Assembly (NCBI GenBank): GCA_964653655.1
Contig: CAZZHG010000010.1
Location: forward strand, 1 to 64,000
DNA: 64,000 bases
Source of the DNA: CAZZHG01 sp964653655
GTDB lineage: Bacteria > Bdellovibrionota > FAC87 > UBA2466
Direction: 5' to 3'
How positions within the stretch are numbered: position 1 is the first letter of the stretch; every line of letters begins with the position of its first letter. The position numbers and the translations under genes are program-made. The notes beneath the pieces are model-generated. The model was given only the letters and a program-made list of their open reading frames with translations, was not told where the DNA came from and did no database searches. Below are positions 1 through 8,642 of this stretch, piece after piece.

Positions 1-540
1 CGCGAGGATCTGTATTACCGCCTGAACGTCATGCCGATCATTCTGCCACCGCTCCGGGAGCGCGTGGACGACATTCCGGCTCTCTGCGGGCACTTCATCG
101 ACAAGTTCAACAAAGAGCACAAACGCTCGCTGCGAGGAATGGCCCCGGAAGCTCTCGAAGCGCTGCAAACGTTTCACTGGCCCGGCAACATCCGCGAGCT
201 GGAAAACGCCATCGAGCACTCTTTTGTCGTCGAGACTAGCGATCAGGTTTCGTACTTCAGCTTGCCCGAGTATATCCGCAAGGCGACCCGCCGGCGGACG
301 CTCCCGTCCTTCGCGCAGGCCGCGGGTTCGAGCGCCATCACCGTGCCTGATTCCCTGGACTGGGAACGCGGCAAGGAAGTGTTCGAGCGCGCGTTCATCG
401 TGCAGGCGCTGAAAACCAACTCCGGCCGCATCAATCTCACGGCGGAGCAGGCGAACATCCCGAAGAACACGCTGCTTCGGAAGATCAAGAAGTACAACAT
501 CAACCCGCGGGATTATGGCGCACAAGACAGCGACTTATGA
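1..540 (+). CDS. Sigma-54-dependent transcriptional activator, 3' end only
   Basis: The reading frame is open from base 1, so the start lies outside the window. The visible 179 residues begin in the AAA+ core (REDLYYRLNV, then PPLRERVDDIP) and contain WPGNIRELENAIEH, the usual end of the AAA+ domain of NtrC-type activators. A linker follows, then a Fis-type helix-turn-helix (about residues 130-170, with GRINLTAEQANIPKNTLLRK). Such proteins remodel sigma-54 RNA polymerase at -12/-24 promoters. The sensor domain is not visible, so the signal is unknown. The methyltransferase start overlaps its last 26 bases. Confidence 0.9.
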   Translation, partial: REDLYYRLNVMPIILPPLRERVDDIPALCGHFIDKFNKEHKRSLRGMAPEALEALQTFHWPGNIRELENAIEHSFVVETSDQVSYFSLPEYIRKATRRRTLPSFAQAAGSSAITVPDSLDWERGKEVFERAFIVQALKTNSGRINLTAEQANIPKNTLLRKIKKYNINPRDYGAQDSDL

Positions 541-1180
541 TTGCCGCCTTTGCGGCGGTGAATCTCCGGCCCGCTTCACCAGCCTGCCGAAACGGCTTTC
601 GAGGACCTTCTTCCACTGCGGCACCTGCGATCTAGCCTTCGCCGACCCGTCTCACTACCCAACGGAAGACGAAGAGCTAGCCCGCTACAAGGAACACAAT
701 AACGACCCGAAGGATTCCCGCTACGCGCAATTTTTGGACCGCCTCGCGCGCCCTCTCGGCGCGAAACTCCCCGAGGCAAGCCGGGGCCTCGACTTCGGGT
801 GCGGACCTACGCCGCTGCTCGCGGAGCTGCTCACCAGCCAAGGCCACCGGATGGCGGTCTACGATCCCTACTTTTTCCCGAGTGAAGGCGTGCTGTGGGA
901 GCCTTACGACTTCGTCGTCTGCACGGAAGTCGCGGAACACTTTCACGATCCGAAAAAGGAATTCGCGAAGCTGAAAGATCTCGTCAAGCCCGGCGGGTGG
1001 CTGGGCCTCATGACGAGCTTCAGAAAAGAGTGGAACGCTTTTCCCGGATGGCACTACCACCGGGATCCGACCCACGTCGCCTTCTACAGTGAGTCGACCC
1101 TTCAATGGCTCGCGGACCAGTGGGGCTGGCTTTTGGAAATCCCCGAATCGGGCGTCGCCCTGCTTCGGCGCCCGGCTTAA
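515..1180 (+). CDS. Class I SAM-dependent methyltransferase with N-terminal zinc-ribbon-like motif
   Basis: 221 residues. The N-terminus has two Cys pairs (CRLC at 10-13, CGTC at 35-38) that could bind zinc. A Rossmann methyltransferase domain follows with the SAM-binding motif DFGCGPTP near residue 92 and an acidic CTEVAEHF segment. This layout fits Methyltransf_23-type enzymes. The ATG overlaps the end of the upstream activator gene by 26 bases, which suggests translational coupling. The substrate cannot be told from sequence. It converges on the minus-strand kynurenine operon, with only 6 bases between the two stop codons. Confidence 0.75.
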   Translation: MAHKTATYDCRLCGGESPARFTSLPKRLSRTFFHCGTCDLAFADPSHYPTEDEELARYKEHNNDPKDSRYAQFLDRLARPLGAKLPEASRGLDFGCGPTPLLAELLTSQGHRMAVYDPYFFPSEGVLWEPYDFVVCTEVAEHFHDPKKEFAKLKDLVKPGGWLGLMTSFRKEWNAFPGWHYHRDPTHVAFYSESTLQWLADQWGWLLEIPESGVALLRRPA

Positions 1181-1186
1181 GCTCAA

Positions 1187-2764
1187 TCAGAAAAGCAACG
1201 CCCGAACCGGGCTCGCGTCCGCGCCCTGGATTTTGAGAGGAACGGCCGAGAGCTCGTAGAGGCCCTCTTTCACGTCGGCGAGCACGATGCCTTCGAGAAC
1301 CGCGACGCCCGTCTTCAAGGTAGCGAGGTGGGACGGAAGATCCTTCGAATCGAAAAGATCGATGGAAGGCGTGTCGATCCCAACCAGACACACGCCCTGC
1401 CCCGCGAGCCATTCGATCAGCTCTCCCGACAGAGTCACGAAATCCGTATTGAAGTGATTAGGATTCGGAAAGGACCCGGTTTTGAAGAGCACCCGCGGCG
1501 CCCGGACTTCGAAGCCTCTCAGATCGACGGGAACGATGCGGCTGCTCGGCGCCTTCTTCACTTCGACCACCTGACATGGCCCCGCGTACTTGCTCACGTC
1601 CACGGACTCGATCCCCCGGTCACTCGCCTCGTAGTGGTTGGGCGCATCCGTGTGCGCTCCGATATGGACCGTCGTCGTGATGCTTGAAAGCGTAAGATGG
1701 TTCCCCTTTAGCGTATCCAGACTGACGTCCCGGGAGAATTTCCGATCGCCCGGCCAAACGGCCGTCTCCGGTCCGACGACCGGGCTGATGTCGATGTACT
1801 TTCGGCGGTACCGTTCCAAGGGCCGGTATTTCCACTCCGCGGTCTGACCGACCGGAGTCTGATGAACCGACTCGAGACCCAATCGCTTTAGAAGCGGGGC
1901 GAGTATCAGAGCCGCCGCCTTCATGTCGAAGCCGGAGGCGACTTTCACGACGATACCGAGACCCTTCGGGTGCTTCGGCGTAGGCATCACCGCAAGCCCG
2001 AGCAGTCCGTCCGCGCCCTCTTTCGCGACAAGCCGTCCGGGATTGGCCGCCATCAGAGCCGTATCGGTCCGGTCAGGTCCGCCTATCCAGGCGGGATTGG
2101 CGAGCATCATCTGCCGGACGGCGCCGAGCGGAGACTCCTCGGAGGCGAACGCCAGCTTTTGGTAGAGGCGAGCCGTGTCCGCGAGCGACAGTACCGGAGA
2201 AGGAAGCTGACAGCCGTCCGTAACCCACTCCACGGCCTTGAAGTCTCGGCCCAAGGTCTCGCTCAAAACGACGACGAGCTTCTGGTGGAAGGGATGGCCC
2301 GGCGAAAGGTAACTCGCCGGATCCCATCCGTGAGTCTCGCACGCTTCGAGGATGGCCGCGTGTTTCGAAAAGCACATGTGAAAGATCCGCTGGGGGCCGC
2401 GGCCTTTCGTCAAAACCTTGTTCTCCAGATCCCAGGGAGCCGAGGGAGGAACCTGGAGGGCGTCCACGAGAGTCTTGAGACGTCCGGATCCGTACCAGGA
2501 CTCAAGGCCCTGGACCTGCTCGGACGTGGCCGAGACCGAACCGACGCACGGAGCGTAGCGGGTCTGTCCTCGCCACTTTTCGATGGGAAGCCCGCAGGCG
2601 AGAAACTGAAAAGGCTTCAGCAGCGAACGAGCCGGGTAAGCCCCGATTCCTTCGGAGGCGCTCCAGATCGGACCCTTGTCGTCGCTGACGACGAGCTCCC
2701 CGAAGAAGGTGACTTCCTCGACTCCGCCCCGGCGAAGACCCACTAACGGGACGGACGTGTTCAC
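1187..2764 (-). CDS. Asparaginase II-like domain fused to kynurenine formamidase (KynB-like cyclase family)
   Basis: 525 residues in two parts. Residues 1 to about 305 match the Rhizobium etli-type L-asparaginase II family. They keep the SxxK pair (S47-K50 in ARSLLKPFQ), the CxxK pair (C131-K134 in CFSKHA) and C185 in DGCQLP, the positions known for catalysis and zinc binding in that family. Residues about 323-525 match KynB, the metal-dependent N-formylkynurenine formamidase: YIDISPVVGPETAVWPGD, then HIGAHTDAPNH with H367, H371, D373 and H377. Each half has about the length of the free-standing enzyme. The GTG start overlaps the kynU stop (GTGA). The KynB role fits the operon; what the asparaginase half acts on is unknown. 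Confidence 0.85.
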   Translation of the reverse strand: MNTSVPLVGLRRGGVEEVTFFGELVVSDDKGPIWSASEGIGAYPARSLLKPFQFLACGLPIEKWRGQTRYAPCVGSVSATSEQVQGLESWYGSGRLKTLVDALQVPPSAPWDLENKVLTKGRGPQRIFHMCFSKHAAILEACETHGWDPASYLSPGHPFHQKLVVVLSETLGRDFKAVEWVTDGCQLPSPVLSLADTARLYQKLAFASEESPLGAVRQMMLANPAWIGGPDRTDTALMAANPGRLVAKEGADGLLGLAVMPTPKHPKGLGIVVKVASGFDMKAAALILAPLLKRLGLESVHQTPVGQTAEWKYRPLERYRRKYIDISPVVGPETAVWPGDRKFSRDVSLDTLKGNHLTLSSITTTVHIGAHTDAPNHYEASDRGIESVDVSKYAGPCQVVEVKKAPSSRIVPVDLRGFEVRAPRVLFKTGSFPNPNHFNTDFVTLSGELIEWLAGQGVCLVGIDTPSIDLFDSKDLPSHLATLKTGVAVLEGIVLADVKEGLYELSAVPLKIQGADASPVRALLF

Positions 2765-4041
2765 TTGCCGCCCCCGATCTTCTCCCGGAGAGCCTCACAG
2801 AAGCGGGCCACATCCTCGTAACCGCAGTAGAGGGGAACGGGCGAGGCACGGAAAATGTCGGGACGGCGGAAATCGCAGATGATTCCCTTGTCGTGGAACC
2901 ACTTCACCCACGAAAAGTCCGAGCCTTTGAGCCGGAGCGAAAGCTGAGCGCCGCGCGACTTCGAATCGGCCGGCGTAATGATCTGGCAGCGGTCCGCGGG
3001 AAGCGTCGCAAGTTGCTCGGCGAAATAGCCGGTCAGCTTCTCGCTCTTCTGGCGAAGCAACTCGATGGTGGCGGCGTCGAAAATCTCGAGGGAAGCGCGC
3101 AAAGCCGCCATCTGCAAGATGGGAGGATTGCTGAGCTGCCACGCTTCGGCGCTTTGAATCGGAAGAAACTTGGGAGACATCTCGAAACGTTTCGCCTTGT
3201 CGAATCCCCACCAGCCGGAAAGACGCGGAATTGAATCGTCCTTCGTGTGCCGCTCGTGAATGAAGGCTCCCGCCACCGCACCCGGGCCGCCGTTGAGATA
3301 CTTGTAGGAGCACCAAACCGCGAAATCCACGTCCCAATCGTGCAGCTTGACGACGAGGTTTCCGGCTCCGTGAGCCAGATCCCATCCGACCAGGGCGCCC
3401 TGACGGTGCGCTTCCGCCGTAATTTCTTTCATCGGGAAAGCCTGACCCGTCAGATAGTTCGGGCTTTCGAGGAGCACGAGGGCGAGGCGCTTGCCTTCGT
3501 CCTGCAGGAGCAACATCACATCCTCGATACGGATCGTCTCCTCCCCGTCGCGGGGCGTGAGCTCGAGAACCGCTTCCTCCGGTTTGTAACCGTGAAGCTT
3601 CACGTGAGAATCGACGGCGTAGCGATCGGAAGGAAACGCCGTCTTCAGAACCAAAATGCGGTTTCGCTCCTTCGTCGGGCGATAAAAGCTCGTCAGCATC
3701 AGGTGAAGATTCACCGTGGTGCCGTTCATGACGACGACTTCCGTGGGAAGCGCGCCGACCAGCCGGGCGACGGGCTCGGTCAGAAACTCGTGGTACGGGT
3801 ACCAGGGCTTTCTCGCGTGGAAGTGGCCTTCCACTCCGAGACGGGCCCAGTCCTCCATCTCCTGCATCACGTAAGTGAGCGCCTTTTTAGGCTGGAGGCC
3901 CAGGGAATTTCCCGTGAGGTAGACGTAGGGTTTTCCCTCGGGAGTTTGCGGAAACGCGAACTCCTGGCGGAAACGCGCGAGAGGGTCCGCCCGGTCGCGG
4001 GTCTTTGCGTCGGTGAACAAAGCTGTTTGTCTAGCGTCCAT
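2761..4041 (-). CDS. kynU: Kynureninase
   Basis: 426 residues, a usual kynureninase length. It is a fold-type I PLP enzyme that cleaves L-kynurenine or 3-hydroxykynurenine to anthranilate or 3-hydroxyanthranilate plus alanine. Family marks are YLTGNSLGLQP near residue 41, D221 in DLAHGAGN (binds the PLP ring nitrogen) and the Schiff-base lysine K247 in CSYKYLNGGPG. I chose the ATG whose A overlaps the ACMSD stop (TGATG), with GGAAG just upstream. An in-frame TTG lies three codons earlier. It feeds 3-hydroxyanthranilate to the dioxygenase encoded two genes upstream. Confidence 0.95.
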   Translation of the reverse strand: MDARQTALFTDAKTRDRADPLARFRQEFAFPQTPEGKPYVYLTGNSLGLQPKKALTYVMQEMEDWARLGVEGHFHARKPWYPYHEFLTEPVARLVGALPTEVVVMNGTTVNLHLMLTSFYRPTKERNRILVLKTAFPSDRYAVDSHVKLHGYKPEEAVLELTPRDGEETIRIEDVMLLLQDEGKRLALVLLESPNYLTGQAFPMKEITAEAHRQGALVGWDLAHGAGNLVVKLHDWDVDFAVWCSYKYLNGGPGAVAGAFIHERHTKDDSIPRLSGWWGFDKAKRFEMSPKFLPIQSAEAWQLSNPPILQMAALRASLEIFDAATIELLRQKSEKLTGYFAEQLATLPADRCQIITPADSKSRGAQLSLRLKGSDFSWVKWFHDKGIICDFRRPDIFRASPVPLYCGYEDVARFCEALREKIGGGK

Positions 4042-5060
4042 CACTTCCAAAAGTCCGTTTCACTCATGCCGAGCCAGTCGAGAGCATTGCCGCCAAGAAT
4101 CCGGTCCTTCTCCTTGCGATCGAGGCTTTCCAGGGACTCGATGAGGGAGCCGGGCTTGTCCTCTCCCAAGGGGAACGGATAGTCCGAGCCGAGGACCACT
4201 TTATCTTTGCCGAAAACATCGAGGATGAATTCCAAGGACCGGCGCTCATGCACGAGGGAATCGACGTAAAACCGGCCGATATACTCCCGCGGGTTCACTC
4301 GGTTCTGGGTCGCGCACAGATCGGGTCTGGCCTCGAAGCCCTTTCCGAAGCGCCCCGCGAGAATGGGGTAGCTTCCGCCGCCATGGGCGAAGGCCACTCG
4401 AAGGTTGGGCAACCGCTCGAAGACTCCGCCGAACTGCAGGGAAGCTATGGCGTGGGCAAGCTCGGTCGGCATTCCGAGCAACCAGGGAAACCAGTACTTC
4501 TGCATGCGATCGCCGCCCAGCATGTCCCAGGGATGGACGAAAAGAGCGAGTCCCAGGTCCGCGATCGCCTCGAAAATCGGGAAGAGCTTGGGATCGTCGA
4601 GGCCCAATCCATTGACGTTGGTGCCGATCTGAACGCCCCTGAGCTTCAGATCCTTGTGGCAGCGCTCCAGCTCCTTCACCGCGAGATCGGGGGCCTGCAT
4701 GGGCAGGGTTCCGAGGCCGACGAAGCGGTTCGGTCCGGTCGCGACGGTCTGAGCCAGGTGATCGTTCAGATAGCGGGAAATGTCGTACCCGTCCTCGGGA
4801 CGCGCCCAGTAGCTGAACATCACGGGCACGGTCGACAGTACTTGGACGAAAACCTTGGTGTCGTCCATCTCCTTTAGACGGCGCTGCGGGTCCCAGCAAT
4901 TGCTTTCGATCTCCCGAAAGAAGGTGCCGTCGTCCCTCATCATTCGGGCCTTATGTTCACCGCAGGGATCGAGACGGATGAAGCCGCCGTACCCGTACTT
5001 CTCTTTGAAAGCCGGAATCTTCGGCGGAAGGATATGGGTATGGATATCAATTCTTGGCAT
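4041..5060 (-). CDS. 2-amino-3-carboxymuconate-6-semialdehyde decarboxylase (ACMSD)
   Basis: 339 residues of the amidohydrolase-2 family. ACMSD decarboxylates the ring-opened product of 3-hydroxyanthranilate dioxygenase to 2-aminomuconate semialdehyde, directing carbon to catabolism rather than to quinolinate and NAD. The zinc site is complete: H7 and H9 (IDIHTHILPPK), H176 (FVHPWD), H226 (AHGGGSYP) and D293 (GSDYPFPLG). The start overlaps the dioxygenase gene by 14 bases and its stop overlaps the kynU start by one base. Related amidohydrolases act on similar acids, but the neighbours make ACMSD the clear choice. Confidence 0.93.
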   Translation of the reverse strand: MPRIDIHTHILPPKIPAFKEKYGYGGFIRLDPCGEHKARMMRDDGTFFREIESNCWDPQRRLKEMDDTKVFVQVLSTVPVMFSYWARPEDGYDISRYLNDHLAQTVATGPNRFVGLGTLPMQAPDLAVKELERCHKDLKLRGVQIGTNVNGLGLDDPKLFPIFEAIADLGLALFVHPWDMLGGDRMQKYWFPWLLGMPTELAHAIASLQFGGVFERLPNLRVAFAHGGGSYPILAGRFGKGFEARPDLCATQNRVNPREYIGRFYVDSLVHERRSLEFILDVFGKDKVVLGSDYPFPLGEDKPGSLIESLESLDRKEKDRILGGNALDWLGMSETDFWK

Positions 5061-5571
5061 CGCGCCCCTTCATCGTGTGCCCGCATTTCCTGCACTTCAA
5101 ATGAGCGGGATCGCCGTAGAACCGATCGAAAACGGGAGGAAGATCCTTCACGATATCGCCGACCTCGAAGAACTCCGAGTAGAGAGTGGTTCCGCACTTC
5201 TCGCAGTACCAGGCAAAGCCGTCCTTCTCGCCGGGGGAGCGTTTTCGCTCGATGACTAAGCCAACCGTGTTCGCTCCGCGTTGCGGAGAATGGGGGACTT
5301 TGGGCGGAAGGAGAAAGATGTCGCCCTGGTTGATGGGGATATCGACGATTTTTCCCTGATCGAGGACTTTCAGTACCATGTTGCCTTCGATCTGATGGAA
5401 GAACTCCTCGCCCTGATTGATGTGAAAGTCCGTTCTCGCGTTCGGCCCGCCCACCACCATTACGATGAACTCCCGATCCTCCCAGACGCAGCGGTTACCG
5501 ACCGGCGGCTTCAGAAGGTGCCGGTTCTCGTCGATCCACTTGCGAAAATTGAGAGGGGTAAGCGCCATCAT
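5047..5571 (-). CDS. 3-hydroxyanthranilate 3,4-dioxygenase
   Basis: 174 residues, cupin fold, the short bacterial form. It opens the ring of 3-hydroxyanthranilate. The catalytic iron ligands are visible as H50, E56 (FHINQGEEFF) and H94 (VPHSPQR). The C-terminus has a rubredoxin-like second metal site with two CxxC pairs (CEKC, CRKC), typical of bacterial enzymes. The open frame extends 51 codons upstream. However, the ATG at 5571 overlaps the preceding stop in the ATGA pattern used across this operon and has GGGGAG before it, so it is the better start. A second ATG follows directly. Confidence 0.95.
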   Translation of the reverse strand: MMALTPLNFRKWIDENRHLLKPPVGNRCVWEDREFIVMVVGGPNARTDFHINQGEEFFHQIEGNMVLKVLDQGKIVDIPINQGDIFLLPPKVPHSPQRGANTVGLVIERKRSPGEKDGFAWYCEKCGTTLYSEFFEVGDIVKDLPPVFDRFYGDPAHLKCRKCGHTMKGRDAKN

Positions 5572-6323
5572 ACTCCCCGGAACATCAAAGTTTCCCCGGG
5601 CCACTCCACTTCGAGGGTGTCTCCGGCCTTGAAGGACAAACTTGCCGTGATGCCGCCCGATAGAATCACCTGCCCTTGCTCGAGCGGCCGATTTCTCGCC
5701 GCGAGCCGCTTGCACAGGGCCCACACGGAACGGAACGGGTCGCCCAGCACGGCCGCGGGAGCGCCGGTGTGCTCGATCTCTCCGTTCTTTCTTACGACGA
5801 CTCCGAGCAAGCGAAGCTCATCGGGATCGAGCGGCAGCTTGCTACGGCCAATCAGATAGCCCGAAGCCGAAGTATTGTCGGCAATGACGTCGGCGAGCTG
5901 AAATTTGAACCCCTCGAATCGGCTATCCAAAATTTCGAGCGCCGGATAAGCATCGACGCATTCCGGAAGCTCTCGGTACGAGCCCGGCATACGCTTCATG
6001 ACGAAGGCCACCTCCGGCTCGAAGCGGGGATGAATCCTTCCTTGAGTCGTAACCGAAGCTCCGGGTTCCACTTCCATGGACGCGAGCAGATAGCCGCGGA
6101 TGGGCTCGAACACGTTCACGTCCCGTTGTTTCGCGAGACTCGTGAGCCCCATTTTGTAGCCCGAAAGCTCGTCGCCCGCCGCAAGGTCCAAGCCGAGCAT
6201 GGCCTCCTGAACGCGGTAAGCGGACTCCCAGGAAAACTCCGGCATCTCGCTCGTGAGGGGCGTGGTCGCCTTTCCCTCGAGTCTGGCCTTTCTCAGTCTC
6301 TGGGCGATCTCGTTAGGACTCAT
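5568..6323 (-). CDS. 4-oxalocrotonate decarboxylase (NbaG/DmpH/XylI family)
   Basis: 251 residues of the fumarylacetoacetase-like hydratase/decarboxylase family. It would decarboxylate 4-oxalocrotonate to 2-hydroxypenta-2,4-dienoate. SGYKMGLTSLAK followed by a PIRGYL-type stretch, IHPRFEPEVAFV and ILDSRFEGFKFQLADVIADN resemble XylI/DmpH more than the hydratases. The adjacent upstream gene resembles XylJ/DmpE, and in known meta-cleavage pathways the two proteins form a complex. It overlaps that gene by 11 bases. Which of the two paralogues has which activity is inferred from these motif differences. Confidence 0.85.
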   Translation of the reverse strand: MSPNEIAQRLRKARLEGKATTPLTSEMPEFSWESAYRVQEAMLGLDLAAGDELSGYKMGLTSLAKQRDVNVFEPIRGYLLASMEVEPGASVTTQGRIHPRFEPEVAFVMKRMPGSYRELPECVDAYPALEILDSRFEGFKFQLADVIADNTSASGYLIGRSKLPLDPDELRLLGVVVRKNGEIEHTGAPAAVLGDPFRSVWALCKRLAARNRPLEQGQVILSGGITASLSFKAGDTLEVEWPGETLMFRGV

Positions 6324-7119
6324 GGCGCCTCCTCTCCCCGACCGCCCTCAAAGTCACGCGGCCGAGCTTCGCCATTTCACAGGTGTAAAACTCGCCGGCC
6401 TTCATCGTAATCATCGAGGAGATGGCCCCCGACAGAACGACTTGCCCGGGGAGTAAACCTCTATCGAATTTCGCAAGCTCGTTGGCGAGAAACGCGACCG
6501 CGTTCAAGGGATTTCCCATGACCGCCGCTCCGGCGCCGGTGCTCTGCACCTCGCCGTCCTTGGAGATGGCCATGCCGAGCAGTGGAAGATTCAGATCTCT
6601 CAAGGACACCCGGCGGGCGCTCATCACGAAGCGCGACGAGGACCCGTTGTCGGCGATCGTGTCGATTGCCTTGATCTTCCAGCCGGCAATCCGGCTATCG
6701 ACGATTTCCATGCAAACCATGGCGGAGTCCACGGCGGCGAGCGCCTCGAAAGCCGTGACTCCCGGGCCTTTCAACTCTTTTCCCATTACGAAGGCGATCT
6801 CGCCTTCGATTTTCGGCTGAATGAGCTCGGACAGAACGCACTCGCCATCTTCCGGCAAGCACATGTTCTCGAAGAGGTGACCGAAGTCCGGCTCGAACAC
6901 GCCAAAGTGCTTCTGCGCTTCCCGGCTCGTCAGCCCGATCTTGTAGCCGACCAGTCTCGCCCCGTGGTGCAGCTGGCGAGCGGCGTTTCGAAGTTGGATG
7001 CCGTAGGCATCCTCCATCGTGAGGCCCTTTTCGGTCGTGGTAAGCGCCTCAATAGGGGTCCGCTTCTCTTCCGCCCAATGCAGCCGATCGGCGAGACTCT
7101 GCAATCGCGGGTCGCTCAT
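6313..7119 (-). CDS. 2-oxopent-4-enoate (2-hydroxypentadienoate) hydratase (NbaH/DmpE/XylJ family)
   Basis: 268 residues. It adds water to 2-hydroxypenta-2,4-dienoate to give 4-hydroxy-2-oxovalerate. GYKIGLTSREAQ, FEPDFGHL, LIQPKIEGEIAFVMGKE, KGPGVT and EIVDSRIAGWKIKAIDTIADN are typical of the XylJ/DmpE branch and include the acidic residues that bind magnesium in the family. The frame is open a further 150 codons upstream inside the dehydrogenase gene. The real start is the ATG at 7119, which overlaps the dehydrogenase stop as ATGA and has GGAGGA about seven bases before it. It is paralogous to the next gene downstream. Confidence 0.87.
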   Translation of the reverse strand: MSDPRLQSLADRLHWAEEKRTPIEALTTTEKGLTMEDAYGIQLRNAARQLHHGARLVGYKIGLTSREAQKHFGVFEPDFGHLFENMCLPEDGECVLSELIQPKIEGEIAFVMGKELKGPGVTAFEALAAVDSAMVCMEIVDSRIAGWKIKAIDTIADNGSSSRFVMSARRVSLRDLNLPLLGMAISKDGEVQSTGAGAAVMGNPLNAVAFLANELAKFDRGLLPGQVVLSGAISSMITMKAGEFYTCEMAKLGRVTLRAVGERRRHES

Positions 7120-8642
7120 TTGGCCGCTCCTCCGTAACAGACGCTCTTCCACTCGCTGTAAAAATCGAGAGAATGGCTGCCGCCTTCCCTTCCGAGGCCG
7201 CTGCGCTTTTGCCCGCCGAACGGAACCCGCAGATCCCGCACGAACCAGCAGTTCACCCAGACGAGGCCGTGTTGAAACTCCCGCGCGACCCGCTCCGCCC
7301 GTTTCAGATCCGAGGTCCAGAGAGAAGCCGACAAACCATACGGGGTGTCGTTCACCGCGCGAATCACGGATGCGTCGTCCTTGAAAGAATAGACGGAGAC
7401 GACGGGCCCGAAGACTTCCTCGCGGCTGATCGGATGGGTCAAATCGAGCCCCGCAATGACCGTGGGCTCCAGGTAGTGGCCCTTCTCGAAGCCCGCCGGA
7501 CGCCCGCCTCCGGTGAGAAACTTGGCGGGCGCTTTCACCTTGGAGAGATAGCCCGTCACTTTTTCCCAATGCTCACGGCTGATGAGCGCGCCCATTTGCG
7601 TCGAATAACTGAGAGGATCACCGACGGCGATTTTCTTCGCCCCTTCGGTGAACTTGCGGACGAACTCTTCATAGCGCGACTCGTGGACGAACACTCTCGG
7701 AGTCGCGAGGCAAATTTCGCCCTGATTGCGGAAACCTCCGCGCAGGGTTTCCGTTACCGCCCGATCGAGATCCGCGTCCTCGAATACGACGCTGGCACCT
7801 TTTCCGCCGAGCTCGAAGGAAACCCGCGTCGGCCCGATGGAGGCGGCCTTCATGATGGCCCGCCCCGTTCCCGTTTCGCCCGTAAAGGAAATCGCGTCGA
7901 CTCCCGGGTGCTTCGTGAGATACGCCCCGGCGCTATCCTCGCCAAAGCCATGCACGAGATTGAACACTCCATCCGGTACTCCGGCCTCGTGGATGAGCTC
8001 CGCGAGATAGGAGGCGGTAAGCGGGGTTAGCTCGGAGGGCTTCAGCACTACGGAGTTGCCCATCAATAGCGCGGGCGCGAGCTTCCAGCTTTCCAGATAG
8101 AGAGGAAGATTCCACGGAGTGACGAGACCGATGACGCCCATCGGCTCGCGCGTCGCCACGTGTCTGTCGCCGTGGCTCTCGTAAACCTGCGGTTTTTCGG
8201 CGAGCGCGAAATCACAGAAGAAACGAAAATTGCGAGCGGCCCGCGGAATGTCGCCCTCGAAGGACTCGCGAATGGGCTTTCCGGTATCGAGGGTTTCGAG
8301 AACGGAGAGCGCCGGGCAATGCAGATCGATCAAATCGGCGAGACGCCCTAAAACTTCAGCCCGTTTTTCGAGCGGAAGGCGCGACCACTTCCCCCCCTCG
8401 AAGCTGGTCCTTGCCGCGAGCACGGCCGCCTGTACTTCCTGCTCCCCGGCGAGGGCCACTTGCGAAAGCGTCTCTTCGGTCGCCGGGTTCACGTCGTCGA
8501 AAGTGGATCCGGAGGCCGCGGCTTTGCCGCCGATCCAAAGGGGCTTCACCTTGTCGAGCCAGGCCGCAAGCGATTCCGGAACGCGCACGGGCTTGCCCGA
8601 GGGAATTTCCCGGCCGAGCGCTTCGAGCTCGGCGCGGTTCAT
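7116..8642 (-). CDS. 2-aminomuconate (2-hydroxymuconate) semialdehyde dehydrogenase
   Basis: 508 residues, a full-length NAD(P)-dependent aldehyde dehydrogenase. It carries N178 (TPWNLP), E277 (SFELGGK) and the catalytic C311 (GEICLA), plus the nucleotide-loop SFTGETGTG. Members of this branch oxidise 2-aminomuconate semialdehyde, the ACMSD product, to 2-aminomuconate. That matches its place between the deaminase and the hydratase. Both ends use ATGA overlaps with the neighbours. The precise substrate is inferred from operon context, because semialdehyde dehydrogenases for hydroxymuconate look much the same. Confidence 0.9.
   Translation of the reverse strand: MNRAELEALGREIPSGKPVRVPESLAAWLDKVKPLWIGGKAAASGSTFDDVNPATEETLSQVALAGEQEVQAAVLAARTSFEGGKWSRLPLEKRAEVLGRLADLIDLHCPALSVLETLDTGKPIRESFEGDIPRAARNFRFFCDFALAEKPQVYESHGDRHVATREPMGVIGLVTPWNLPLYLESWKLAPALLMGNSVVLKPSELTPLTASYLAELIHEAGVPDGVFNLVHGFGEDSAGAYLTKHPGVDAISFTGETGTGRAIMKAASIGPTRVSFELGGKGASVVFEDADLDRAVTETLRGGFRNQGEICLATPRVFVHESRYEEFVRKFTEGAKKIAVGDPLSYSTQMGALISREHWEKVTGYLSKVKAPAKFLTGGGRPAGFEKGHYLEPTVIAGLDLTHPISREEVFGPVVSVYSFKDDASVIRAVNDTPYGLSASLWTSDLKRAERVAREFQHGLVWVNCWFVRDLRVPFGGQKRSGLGREGGSHSLDFYSEWKSVCYGGAAK

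Noticed and set aside
6313..7569. Longer reading frame that would fuse about 150 residues ahead of the hydratase
   Set aside because: The extra part is the opposite-phase shadow of the dehydrogenase gene; the ATGA overlap and GGAGGA at 7119 fix the true start.
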